A DNA stretch of 64,000 nt, taken from assembly GCF_006475605.1 (NCBI RefSeq), contig NZ_SSBC01000010.1, positions 744,001 to 808,000 of the forward strand. The letters are read 5' to 3'. Source of the stretch: Asticcacaulis tiandongensis (lineage in GTDB: Bacteria; Pseudomonadota; Alphaproteobacteria; Caulobacterales; Caulobacteraceae). Position 1 is the first letter of the stretch; every line of letters begins with the position of its first letter. A program made the translations under genes and the position numbers. A model generated the notes under the pieces. That model was not told where the DNA came from. It saw only the letters and a list, made by a program, of their open reading frames with translations, and did not search any database. Positions 16,986-24,859 of this stretch are shown piece by piece.

Positions 16986-18350
16986 TCAGGCGGCGTGCAG
17001 GATGACGCGGTTGCGCCCGCCTTGCTTGGCTTCATAGACAGCCTCATCGGCGCGCTTCAGAAGCCCTTCGGCGGAATCGCCGGTGCCGCTTAAGGTCGAC
17101 ACACCGACCGAAACGGTAATGTTCAGCGCATGGCCTGTACTGAGGTTAAAGGCGGCTGAGGCCACCTGAAGGCGTACACGCTCGGCGATGTGGCGGGCAT
17201 CCTCGCTGTCGGCACCGGGCATGAGGACGACAAATTCCTCACCGCCCAAACGGCAGGGCATGTCAACAGCACGCACGCTCTGGGTCAGGCGGCGGGAAAA
17301 CTCTTTAAGCACCTCGTCGCCCGCATCATGGCCATAGCTGTCATTGACGCGTTTGAAATAGTCGATATCAAGCATCAGCAGCGACAGAGGCTCACCGGCC
17401 TTAAGGTGACGTGGCAGCAGGTTGATAAACTGCATGTCCATATAGCGGCGGTTATTCAGCCCCGTCAGCGGATCGGTGACCGACAGTTCCAGACTCCGGT
17501 CAAGGCTGTTGCGCAGGTAATCGGCATAGCGTTTACGTCTGATCTGGGTATGGGCGCGGGCAATCAGTTCCTGGGCATCGACCGGACGCGGCAGGGCATC
17601 ATTGACGCCGAGTTCAAGCGCCTTAAGGAGTATGTCGCGCCCTTCGGCGCTATAGACGCCCAGAACCGGCGTCTGGCGCGTGGCTTCGGTGGAGCGCAGG
17701 TGCGCCACAAAACGTAGGGGGTCAAAGCTTTTGGCCGTCAGGTTCAGCACCAGAAGATCAACACGACCTGAGGCAATTTTCTGCGCCTTCTGAGGATCGG
17801 TCTCAAAGGCGCAGCGGTGGGTGCGGCCAAGCTGGCGCAGCATGCGCATGCCCTGACGTTCGTTGTCGTCAATCACCAGCACATTACCCACGGCTTCGAT
17901 CTGGCGTTGCAGTTGGGCGGGGTCGAAGACGCCTGCCTTGCGGCCCGAGACCTCACGCTGGCGCAGTTCGTCAAACATCAGTTTGAGTCGCACCAGCGCC
18001 TTGAGGCGGGCAAAGAGCATCACCTCATCGACGGGCTTATTGAGGAAATCATCGGCACCGGCCTCAAGGCCCGACAGGCGGTCATCGCGGCCATCAAGAG
18101 CGGTGACCAGAATAACCGGAATATGGCGGGTTTCGGGGTCGCTTTTGAGTTGGCGAGTTACTTCGTAGCCGTCAAGCTCAGGCATCATGACATCAAGCAG
18201 CACGATGTCCGGTTGCTCGGTACGCGCCAGACGCAGGGCATCGGCCCCGTTATGGGCGACAAGCACCTCATAATATTCCGCCTCAAGCCGCGCCTGTAGC
18301 AGGCGGACATTGGCAGGCATATCATCTACAACAAGGACCCTGGCACTCAT
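16986..18350 (-). CDS. pleD: Diguanylate cyclase response regulator PleD
   Basis: 454 residues, the same length as Caulobacter PleD, with the same order: receiver 1 (phospho-acceptor Asp53 in LLDVMMPELDGYE), a degenerate receiver 2 (the acceptor position reads LVLNLTAKSFDP) and a GGDEF domain with GGEEF. The allosteric I-site RAVD lies just before it (SVRAVDMPC). On phosphorylation it makes c-di-GMP at the stalked pole and drives the swarmer-to-stalked transition (known for Caulobacter). It follows divK by 30 bases in one transcript. Confidence 0.97.
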   Translation of the reverse strand: MSARVLVVDDMPANVRLLQARLEAEYYEVLVAHNGADALRLARTEQPDIVLLDVMMPELDGYEVTRQLKSDPETRHIPVILVTALDGRDDRLSGLEAGADDFLNKPVDEVMLFARLKALVRLKLMFDELRQREVSGRKAGVFDPAQLQRQIEAVGNVLVIDDNERQGMRMLRQLGRTHRCAFETDPQKAQKIASGRVDLLVLNLTAKSFDPLRFVAHLRSTEATRQTPVLGVYSAEGRDILLKALELGVNDALPRPVDAQELIARAHTQIRRKRYADYLRNSLDRSLELSVTDPLTGLNNRRYMDMQFINLLPRHLKAGEPLSLLMLDIDYFKRVNDSYGHDAGDEVLKEFSRRLTQSVRAVDMPCRLGGEEFVVLMPGADSEDARHIAERVRLQVASAAFNLSTGHALNITVSVGVSTLSGTGDSAEGLLKRADEAVYEAKQGGRNRVILHAA

Positions 18351-18380
18351 GGAGTTTTCTACTCGCTGACGGAAGGCAAA

Positions 18381-18749
18381 TTACCCGAGATACCGGCGTA
18401 CCGTATCCAGAAAATGTGACACCGATATCGGCTTGGAAATATAGGCCTCACAGCCGCCTTCGCGGATGCGCTCCTCATCGCCCTTCATGGCAAAAGCGGT
18501 TACGGCCACCACCGGAATATGCGACAGTTCCTCGTCTTCCTTAAGCCATTTGGTGACTTCAAGGCCTGAAATTTCCGGCAACTGAATGTCCATAAGAATC
18601 AGGTCGGGCCGGTGCTTACGCGCCAAAGCCAGCGCCGACAGCCCCTCACCGGTTTGCAGGGTTTCATAGCCCTGCGCGTCAAGCAGGTCATGAAACAGCT
18701 TCATATTCAGTTCGTTGTCCTCAACGATCAGGACTTTTTTCGCACGCAT
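18381..18749 (-). CDS. divK: Single-domain response regulator DivK
   Basis: 122 residues, a lone receiver domain: acidic pocket VEDN at 9-12, phospho-acceptor Asp54 in [15 protein letters not shown], conserved [14 protein letters not shown] and Lys in YISKPIS. It matches Caulobacter DivK closely in motif and context. DivK modulates the DivJ/PleC kinases and, through DivL, inhibits CckA, whose gene lies at 57908-60100 here. No TTAA-N7-TTAA box was found directly upstream. Confidence 0.96.
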   Translation of the reverse strand: MRAKKVLIVEDNELNMKLFHDLLDAQGYETLQTGEGLSALALARKHRPDLILMDIQLPEISGLEVTKWLKEDEELSHIPVVAVTAFAMKGDEERIREGGCEAYISKPISVSHFLDTVRRYLG

Positions 18750-18908
18750 AAGTCTTAAACACCTGTCTGTTTCAAGCCGGGATCATAGCCTGACTGTCTT
18801 AAGGTGAGGTGAAGGGGAAGGTAACAAAAGGTAAAAATCACCTATCGACGCACAGGGCCTGACTGCCCTATAAACGGGCATCTTTTTATGACTTCAGAGA
18901 GCGTTTCA

Positions 18909-19373
18909 ATGTCAAAAACCGAAGCCCGTCTTAAGGAACTGGGGATCACCCTGCCCGTTCCGGCTGCCCCTGTCGCCAACTATGTGCCTTTTACCCGCTC
19001 CGGTAATATTGTGCAGATTTCCGGTCAGTTGTCCAATGACGGCAATGGCCGCATCAAGGGCACGCTGGGGGTCGATGTGACCTTAGAGGAAGGCGTTGAG
19101 GCGGCGCGTCTGGCCGGTATCAATCTTCTGGCGCAGATGAAGGCGGCGGCGGGTGGTGACCTCGATAAGGTCGTGCGCGTCCTGAAGCTGAATGCCTTCG
19201 TTCAGGCGGGGCCGGATTTCTATGACATCCCGCAGGTGATCAATGGGTGCTCAGACCTGATGGTCGAGGTGCTTGGGGATGCCGGTAAACACGCCCGTTC
19301 AGCCGTAGGCATGTATAAGATCCCGCTCGGCTTTGCCGTCGAAATCGACGCCACCATTGAGGTTGCAGACTAA
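18909..19373 (+). CDS. RidA/YjgF-family protein
   Basis: 154 residues from the ATG at 18909 (MSKTEARLKELG), preferred over the ATG at 18888 because GAGAGCG precedes it. It shows SGNIVQISGQL, the trimer-face SAVGMYKIPLGFAVEIDATIEV at the end, and AARLAGINLLAQM. RidA enzymes deaminate reactive enamine/imine intermediates, but this longer subfamily (LKELG...LPVPAAPVANY) lacks a clear catalytic Arg in the usual PxRxxxGV setting (ARSAVGMYK here), so deaminase activity is uncertain. The acetyltransferase gene starts three bases after the stop. Confidence 0.85.
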   Translation: MSKTEARLKELGITLPVPAAPVANYVPFTRSGNIVQISGQLSNDGNGRIKGTLGVDVTLEEGVEAARLAGINLLAQMKAAAGGDLDKVVRVLKLNAFVQAGPDFYDIPQVINGCSDLMVEVLGDAGKHARSAVGMYKIPLGFAVEIDATIEVAD

Positions 19374-19376
19374 GCC

Positions 19377-20504
19377 ATGATGCTTACACCCGTTCTGCAC
19401 CGGTCGATATCCGATATCGCGCCCGAGGTGTGGGACGGGCTTAGGCCGGATGATAACCCGTTCACCGCCCATGCCTATCTTGAGGCGCTGGAGCTGACGG
19501 GGTGTGTCGGGCCGGAAACGGGATGGTATCCGCATCATCTTTCGCTAGGTGATGATAACGGCATAAAAGGCGTGATGCCGCTTTATCTCAAGACCCACTC
19601 CATGGGTGAATATGTCTTCGATCAGGGCTGGGCCGAGGCCTATGAACGCGCGGGCGGAGCCTATTATCCGAAATTGGTATCCGCCTCTCCGTTTACGCCG
19701 GTCACCGGTGCACGGTTTCTGTCGCCTGATCCTGAAGTCAGGGCCGCGCTGATTGAGACGGCCAAAGGCTTATGTCAGGCGAATGGCCTCTCGTCCTTAC
19801 ATGTTTTATTTCCGACTGAGCCTGAGTGGCAAGAGATGGGGGCGCAGGGCTGGCTTAAACGCGTCGATCAACAATTCTGGTGGGACAATCAGAACTATCG
19901 GGATTTCGAGGATTTTCTGTCGGCCCTGACGGCCAATCGCCGCAAGGTCATCCGCCGGGAGCGGCGCGAGATCAACGCCGCCTTACAGATGCGTATTGTA
20001 ACGGGTGCTGACATTACCGAAGCCCATCTTGATCAGCTCTATGGGTTTATTGAAAACACCTATGACCGCAAATGGGGGCAACCCTACCTGGCGCGGGATT
20101 TCTTTTCGCTGATTACCGAGCGCATGCGCGACCAGATCGTGCTGGTGTTTGCCTATGACGGGCCGGAAGCCGTAGCCGGTGCCATCAATTTCAGAAGTGC
20201 AGACACGCTTTATGGCCGTCAGTGGGGCTGTGGCCGCGAGGTGCCGTTCCTGCATTTCGAGGTCTGCTACTATCAGGCCATTGACTATGCCATTGCCCAC
20301 GGCCTGAAACGCGTCGAGGCCGGAACGCAGGGCATGCACAAGATTTCACGCGGCTACCTGCCGCAGGCGGTCTATTCGGCGCACTTTGTCGCCGATAAGG
20401 CCCTGCGCCAGCCTGTCGCGCATTTTCTCGCGCAGGAACAGGGGCATATAATCGGGCTTATGCGCGACCTTGAGGCCGAGAACTCGCCGTTTAAAAAGGC
20501 TTAG
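19377..20504 (+). CDS. DUF482 / FemAB-like GNAT acetyltransferase
   Basis: A 375-residue protein of the DUF482 peptidoglycan-type GNAT family: NPFTAHAYLEALE near the start, PLYLKTHSMGEYVFDQGWAEAYE, ANRRKVIRRERREI, and DTLYGRQWGC...LHFEVCYYQAIDYAI, with GTQGMHKISRGYLP near the end. The acyl acceptor is unknown. It is coupled to ridA with a three-base gap. Confidence 0.86.
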   Translation: MMLTPVLHRSISDIAPEVWDGLRPDDNPFTAHAYLEALELTGCVGPETGWYPHHLSLGDDNGIKGVMPLYLKTHSMGEYVFDQGWAEAYERAGGAYYPKLVSASPFTPVTGARFLSPDPEVRAALIETAKGLCQANGLSSLHVLFPTEPEWQEMGAQGWLKRVDQQFWWDNQNYRDFEDFLSALTANRRKVIRRERREINAALQMRIVTGADITEAHLDQLYGFIENTYDRKWGQPYLARDFFSLITERMRDQIVLVFAYDGPEAVAGAINFRSADTLYGRQWGCGREVPFLHFEVCYYQAIDYAIAHGLKRVEAGTQGMHKISRGYLPQAVYSAHFVADKALRQPVAHFLAQEQGHIIGLMRDLEAENSPFKKA

Positions 20505-20661
20505 AGGCGTTTCAAAAGGGTTGGAGTCTGAGACGAAAAGGCCAAGCTCAGAGAGCGGGGCTTCGAGAACCGTAGCGCAGCGTACTCAAAGTACGTGAGC
20601 AACGGAAGCGCAGAAGACCGGCCTTTGCAGGCCAGAAAACGACACTTTGGATAGCCTCTTA
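20503..20661. repeat. ~160-bp element with inverted ends (MITE-like)
   Basis: TTAGAGGCGTTTCAAAAG at the left end matches the reverse complement of the right end (CTTTGGATAGCCTCTTA) with a few mismatches, and the middle holds a CGTACTCAAAGTACG palindrome and GCC/GGC arms. The ends coincide with the stop codons of two convergent frames, the acetyltransferase gene (TAG 20502-20504) and the 24-codon ORF (20659-20661). Confidence 0.55.
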
Positions 20662-20733
20662 GTTAAAGGCAGCAAAAGGGGCCAGAGCCACGGCGACCAG
20701 ACCGGCGACGAAACGTTCAAACATCTTTTCCAT
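20659..20733 (-). CDS. Possible 24-residue membrane-associated small protein
   Basis: ATG at 20733 with GGAG seven bases upstream and a TAA at 20659-20661. The peptide has a short charged head (MEKMFERF) and a hydrophobic tail (VAGLVAVALAPFAAFN), as in small membrane proteins. I do not recognise a family. The good ribosome site and the palindrome 27 bases further upstream argue for expression, while the small size means chance remains possible. Confidence 0.4.
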   Translation of the reverse strand: MEKMFERFVAGLVAVALAPFAAFN

Positions 20734-20759
20734 TGTCATTCTCCACAAACATAATTGAT

Positions 20760-20773
20760 TGACAGCGCTGTCA
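20760..20773. promoter_or_regulatory. Perfect 14-bp palindrome TGACAGCGCTGTCA
   Basis: Arms TGACAGC/GCTGTCA with no spacer, 27 bases upstream of the small ORF start. The form is typical of a dimeric repressor operator (TetR-like sites look like this); no regulator gene is adjacent. Confidence 0.45.
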
Positions 20774-20871
20774 TAGCATATCTCGCACATGCAGCATAGA
20801 TATATGCGGGTAACAAATGGCTACAGGCAGGTAATGGTTTGTGTAGGGGACGTGTGACGCAGGGCGGAAAG

Positions 20872-20913
20872 CCTCCCCCTCTGCTAATCCCCTCCCCGCC
20901 AAAGGCAGGGAGG
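20872..20913. repeat. Dispersed repeat family A, copy 5 (short)
   Basis: AATCCCCTCCCCGCC and GGCAGGGAGGTATG form only the second module, just after the 3' end of the Mla lipoprotein gene. Confidence 0.5.
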
Positions 20914-20926
20914 TATGAAAGACGGT

Positions 20927-21661
20927 TTAGCTTACGCTTTCGGGCGTTGCGTTCTTGGCCGCAGCGGTCGCCTCTTCGGCAAAGCCGATGACCTGTGCTA
21001 CGGCACGGGTCGAGGCCTTTTCAAAGCCCTGAACGATGTCACCGACATTATTGCGGCGCACGGATTCTTCGACGGTGATGTAGCGTTCGGCCACAACCAC
21101 ACGGTCGTCTGTGCGCACCAGGCGGGCATCAAGCGTCACCACTACGGTCGGACGACGGCGGGCATAGGCGGTTTCAAAGCGCCGCACCTCAACGTCCAGA
21201 CGGTATTTCGCGGCGATGCGCCCCTGATTGGCCAGACGGACACGGTTGCCTTCGCGGGCAAAGCCTTCGCTCAGGACGTCCCGGAACATGCCCTGCGCCG
21301 AGGTCGCCCAGCGGCCACCGGAGACATAGGACACCTCATTGCCTTCGCTCGTCAGGATGCGATCACCGGCAGCCGCACGCGGAAAGGCCGGTACAGACAC
21401 ATAGACATCAATAGAGTCGGCGTCTGTGACCGCAGGGGCCACGGCGGCGGGCGGCACCAGCCATTCCGGATTAAAGCGGATGGTGTAAAGCTGCACCGGC
21501 TTTGTTTCAGGCAAAAGCGTGACACAGCCACTTAAAGCCCCGCCCAAACCCAGCAGGGAAACGCCCATCAGGGCTCGTCGAGTAAGATCGGGTCGCGTAA
21601 GATTGGGTCGCGTAAGATTGGGTCGCGTAAGATTGGGCCGTGTCAGGTTCGAATGGGTCAT
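20927..21661 (-). CDS. ABC-type transport auxiliary lipoprotein (PqiC/DUF330-like)
   Basis: A 244-residue predicted lipoprotein, last gene of the Mla-type operon. The lipobox is LSGC (LGLGGALSGCVTLLP), preceded by TRRALMGVSLL. The body (YTIRFNPEW..., DSIDVYVSVPAFPRAAAGDRI, GGRWATSAQGMFRD, YLDVEVRRFE) follows the ABC auxiliary lipoprotein family that works with MCE proteins. Upstream of the signal, the reading frame encodes four to five copies of NLTRP from a 15-bp tandem repeat (21582-21656). The true start may be inside or after this, for example the Met before GVSLLG. Its ATG overlaps the stop of the MCE gene by four bases. Confidence 0.82.
   Translation of the reverse strand: MTHSNLTRPNLTRPNLTRPNLTRPDLTRRALMGVSLLGLGGALSGCVTLLPETKPVQLYTIRFNPEWLVPPAAVAPAVTDADSIDVYVSVPAFPRAAAGDRILTSEGNEVSYVSGGRWATSAQGMFRDVLSEGFAREGNRVRLANQGRIAAKYRLDVEVRRFETAYARRRPTVVVTLDARLVRTDDRVVVAERYITVEESVRRNNVGDIVQGFEKASTRAVAQVIGFAEEATAAAKNATPESVS
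21582..21656 (-). repeat. 15-bp tandem repeat in lipoprotein 5' end
   Basis: Four near-identical units of GTAAGATTGGGTCGC on the + strand (21582-21641) and a decayed fifth (21642-21656). The unit length keeps the reading frame and adds NLTRP per copy before the signal peptide. Confidence 0.9.
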
Positions 21662-22617
21662 GGTTTTACCTTTCTTTCACGGGCCTTAGGCTTGCCGATC
21701 AGTCCCTGCGGACTGGAGCGGACTTCTTCGACCACCTGTTGCACCGAGCGGCTGGCATCATCGAGATTTTGCAATGTGTCATTCAACTGCGGCAAGGTGG
21801 TGTCAGACAATTCGCGGATGGGTTCGCGCAGGTCTTTGGCCACGCCGCCAATTTCCGAACCGGCCTTGGCAATTTCGGCGGTGGCCACATCGATCTTGTC
21901 GAGGGTTTGCGGCAGGCGTTGACGCACAACCACATCGGTTGAGGCCGCCAGCTTACTCATATTGTCTGCGGCCACCCCAATCGAGACAATACTTTTCTCA
22001 GCTTCGTCAATGACATGCGTCCGGCTTCTGATGTCGGCTGTCAGGTCACTGACGTTGCGTGTAATGCTTTCGAGATTGTTGATACTACGGCTCAGGGTCC
22101 TGAGATTATCGTCCGACAGAAGCCGGTTGATGCGGTTCAGCGTTTCATAGGCGTTTTCAAGCACCCCGCCCGAACCGGCCAGAAGCTTGTCCAGGGTCGA
22201 GCCTGTGGCATGGATTATGGGGTTGCCCGGGCCTTTGTATTCATCGCGCAATATGGCGGCATCATGTGAACCGGGCGTGATCTGCACATAGTTCAGACCC
22301 GTCACCCCCAAAGGTTCAAGCACGGCGGTTGAATCGACGCGCACCGGCGTCGCGGCATCAATTTTAATGGTGGCGATAACCTGCGTGGTGTTGGCCTTAC
22401 CCAGGCGCAGTTCGCGCACTTCACCGACCTTGATGCCGTTGAAATGCACCTCACCGCCTTCGGTCAGACCATTGACCGGCGTGTTGAACAGCACGTCATA
22501 TTCGACATAGCTTTCGTTAAAGCTGCCCTGAATCAGCCAGTAGGCAAAACCAAAGGTCGCCACGGCGAGCAAAAGCGTCACCATTCCGACAAAGGCGTAA
22601 TGAGCCTGTCTTTCCAT
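21658..22617 (-). CDS. MlaD-family MCE substrate-binding protein
   Basis: 319 residues: an N-terminal membrane anchor (TLLLAVATFGFAYWLIQ, ~14-30), one MCE domain (EYDVLFNTPVNGLTEGGEVHFNGIKVGEV...GLNYVQITPG, ~38-115) and a long helical C-terminal part (LSRSINNLESI, KLAAST...). It is the periplasmic lipid-binding hexamer subunit of an Mla-type phospholipid transporter. It starts two bases after the ATPase stop. Confidence 0.9.
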   Translation of the reverse strand: MERQAHYAFVGMVTLLLAVATFGFAYWLIQGSFNESYVEYDVLFNTPVNGLTEGGEVHFNGIKVGEVRELRLGKANTTQVIATIKIDAATPVRVDSTAVLEPLGVTGLNYVQITPGSHDAAILRDEYKGPGNPIIHATGSTLDKLLAGSGGVLENAYETLNRINRLLSDDNLRTLSRSINNLESITRNVSDLTADIRSRTHVIDEAEKSIVSIGVAADNMSKLAASTDVVVRQRLPQTLDKIDVATAEIAKAGSEIGGVAKDLREPIRELSDTTLPQLNDTLQNLDDASRSVQQVVEEVRSSPQGLIGKPKARERKVKP

Positions 22618-22619
22618 TG

Positions 22620-23429
22620 TCAGCTTCCTTTCGTCAGGGCATTGCGCCCGCGCGGCCCGTGGAAATATTCATGAATCCACGGATGCGTCGATTGTTCCAG
22701 TATCTTTGGCGGCGCGATTTCAACCACCTTGCGATCAGCCAGCACGGCCACCTCATCGCAGATCGCATAAAGACTATCCAGGTCGTGGGTGATCATGAAC
22801 ACCGTCAGGTCCAGATTGTCACTTAAGCTGCGGATCAGCTTATCAAAGGCCGCCGCCCCGATCGGATCAAGTCCGGCGGTCGGTTCATCGAGAAACAAGA
22901 CCTCAGGGTCAAGCACCAGCGCCCGCGCCAGTGCCGTCCGCTTGATCATGCCGCCCGAGAGTTCCGAAGGCATCTTGTCGGCGGCATCCAGCGGCAGGCC
23001 GACCAGCGTCATTTTCATCAGGCCGATTTCACGCATCAGCTTCGGTGACAGATTTGCATACTCGGTCAGGGGCACGCAGATGTTTTCCACCACCGTCAGG
23101 GCCGAAAACAGGGCGCCTGACTGAAACAGAACCCCGAAACGGGCCTGAAGCGGGCGGCGCTTTTTCTCACTGAGTTTAAGGACATCTTCGCCAAAGAGGT
23201 GGATGCTGCCCCCCGTCGGCGGCCTGAGGCCGAGAATGGCATTCAGCAGAACCGTCTTGCCCGTGCCCGAACCGCCGACCACGCCAATGATCTTGCCTTT
23301 GCTGACGGTCAGATCAAGCCCGTCATGGACAATATGTTTGCCAAACTGATTGCGCAGCCCCCTGACGACAATCGGGGTTTGGGAATAGTCGGTATCGGTG
23401 GTCATATCCTGTTTGATCTCTTCACGCAT
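22620..23429 (-). CDS. Mla-type ABC transporter ATPase
   Basis: 269 residues: Walker A GGSGTGKTVLLN (~45-56), signature LSGGMIKRTALARAL, Walker B EVLFLDEPTAGLDP and switch His in MITHDLDSL, in the MlaF/Ttg2A style. It powers lipid movement across the envelope with the permease upstream and the MCE protein downstream. Its start overlaps the permease stop (TGATG), implying coupled synthesis. Confidence 0.92.
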   Translation of the reverse strand: MREEIKQDMTTDTDYSQTPIVVRGLRNQFGKHIVHDGLDLTVSKGKIIGVVGGSGTGKTVLLNAILGLRPPTGGSIHLFGEDVLKLSEKKRRPLQARFGVLFQSGALFSALTVVENICVPLTEYANLSPKLMREIGLMKMTLVGLPLDAADKMPSELSGGMIKRTALARALVLDPEVLFLDEPTAGLDPIGAAAFDKLIRSLSDNLDLTVFMITHDLDSLYAICDEVAVLADRKVVEIAPPKILEQSTHPWIHEYFHGPRGRNALTKGS

Positions 23430-24577
23430 CAGAAGTCAAACCCGTTGAACATGATCGCAAAAATGGCATCAATGGTGATGATGGCGAAAATGGCCTGAAC
23501 CACCGAAGACGTCACTTGCTTGCCCAGTGAAATAACGTCTTCCTTCACCTCCATACCCATGCGGCAGCCGATAAGGGCAATGGCCGCGGCAAAGAACGGG
23601 ACTTTGATCAGGCCGACAAAATAGTTCACGAACGGTACATAGTCGGTCATGCGCTGTATAAAGAAGTTGGGGCCATAGCCCAGCGTCGTCCACACGACGA
23701 TAAATCCGCCAAACAGACCCGCCATCATGCCGAAAAAGGTCGCCAGCGGCATGGTGATGATCATGGCGAACAGACGCGGCAGGACCAGCGCATCAAACGG
23801 ATTGATGCCCATGACCCTCATGGCGTCAATTTCCTGATTCATCTTCATCGCGCCCACCTCGGCCGTAAAGCTTGAGGCCGAGCGACCGGCCATAAGCACC
23901 GCCGCAATTACGGGCCCGAATTCGCGTAAGACGGCAATACCGATCAGTTCAACGGCAAAGACGGAGACGCCGAATTGTTTGAGCTGAAGTATCCCGAGAA
24001 AAGCGACCACAGCACCAACAAAGAAATTGGCCACACCGACCACGATCAGCGCCTCAAGCCCCGTGCGCTGCATCTGCGCCACCAGAGGTGTCCAGCGAAT
24101 GCGCCCAGGGTTGAGTATAGTCAGAAAGATAAAGGTAACCGTCTCACCCAAAAAGCGGGTAAAGCGGCGCGCATCATCGAGAAAACTTAAGGTTTTCTGG
24201 CCAATGCCGCTCAGAAAATTAACCAGCGGCGACGCCGAACGCCCGCTTTCGCTGATCTGGGTTTGCACCTCAGGGGAAATGCCGTCAATCAGCTCATAAA
24301 TGCGGCGATAGTTTTCGTGACCGGCAAAGATTTCCGGCGACGCCCTGTCCCCAAGGGCGTATTTAAGCGCATAGGCCCCCGCCGTATCAAAGCGTCCGAT
24401 GTCAGCCACGTCCACCTGCACGTCCTGAGCGCGGGTCAGGGCTTTTTTCAGTCGTTCAGCGACATCCCTGAGGCCGGTCGCCGTCCAGTCCCCCGTCAGC
24501 ACCAGCAAACGCGCCGCTTCGGCACCGTCTGAGGTCTTAAGGGCAAAATCGGCTTTGGGCATCTGACCTTTTGGCAT
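23429..24577 (-). CDS. Mla-type permease with N-terminal STAS domain
   Basis: 382 residues. The first ~110 form a STAS domain (LLVLTGDWTATGL...DVADIGRFDTAGAYAL), the role played by the separate MlaB protein in E. coli. The rest is the MlaE permease (ALIVVGVANFFVGAVVAF, FGPVIAAVLMAGRSASSFTAEVGAM, EIDAMRVMGINPFDALVLPR). The start region is a 15-bp duplication containing two ribosome sites and two in-frame ATGs (24577 and 24562). First gene of the operon. Confidence 0.9.
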   Translation of the reverse strand: MPKGQMPKADFALKTSDGAEAARLLVLTGDWTATGLRDVAERLKKALTRAQDVQVDVADIGRFDTAGAYALKYALGDRASPEIFAGHENYRRIYELIDGISPEVQTQISESGRSASPLVNFLSGIGQKTLSFLDDARRFTRFLGETVTFIFLTILNPGRIRWTPLVAQMQRTGLEALIVVGVANFFVGAVVAFLGILQLKQFGVSVFAVELIGIAVLREFGPVIAAVLMAGRSASSFTAEVGAMKMNQEIDAMRVMGINPFDALVLPRLFAMIITMPLATFFGMMAGLFGGFIVVWTTLGYGPNFFIQRMTDYVPFVNYFVGLIKVPFFAAAIALIGCRMGMEVKEDVISLGKQVTSSVVQAIFAIITIDAIFAIMFNGFDF

Positions 24578-24749
24578 CTGACCTCTTGGAGGGGGGGTGA
24601 GTGTAAGCTATCGTAGCAACCGGTACGCGACATTTAGTGCCACTGACAATAAGGCCCGCAGGGTTTACATACAATAGGGACACGGGCAATAGAAACACAG
24701 CCCTAAAGCTGTCACGCCCAACTATAGCACCGTTTTATTAGCCCAGACC

Positions 24750-24766
24750 TTGCGAATTATTCTCAA
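24750..24766 (+). promoter_or_regulatory. Fur-like palindrome upstream of the iron ABC operon
   Basis: TTGCGAATTATTCTCAA is a 17-bp palindrome around a central T with one mismatched pair. It resembles alphaproteobacterial Fur/Irr boxes (GAAT-rich dyads) and lies 94 bases before the ferric-iron binding protein gene. Confidence 0.55.
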
Positions 24767-24859
24767 ACATGCCAGACAGATCACAAAACCGGCCTTATCC
24801 CCACCTGGGTAAGCCATTGATGGTTTGTATTTTGCCCCTGCCCCATTAAAGGTGATTCG

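Noticed and set aside
18750-18908. CtrA box upstream of divK
   Set aside because: TTAA half sites occur but not with seven-base spacing.
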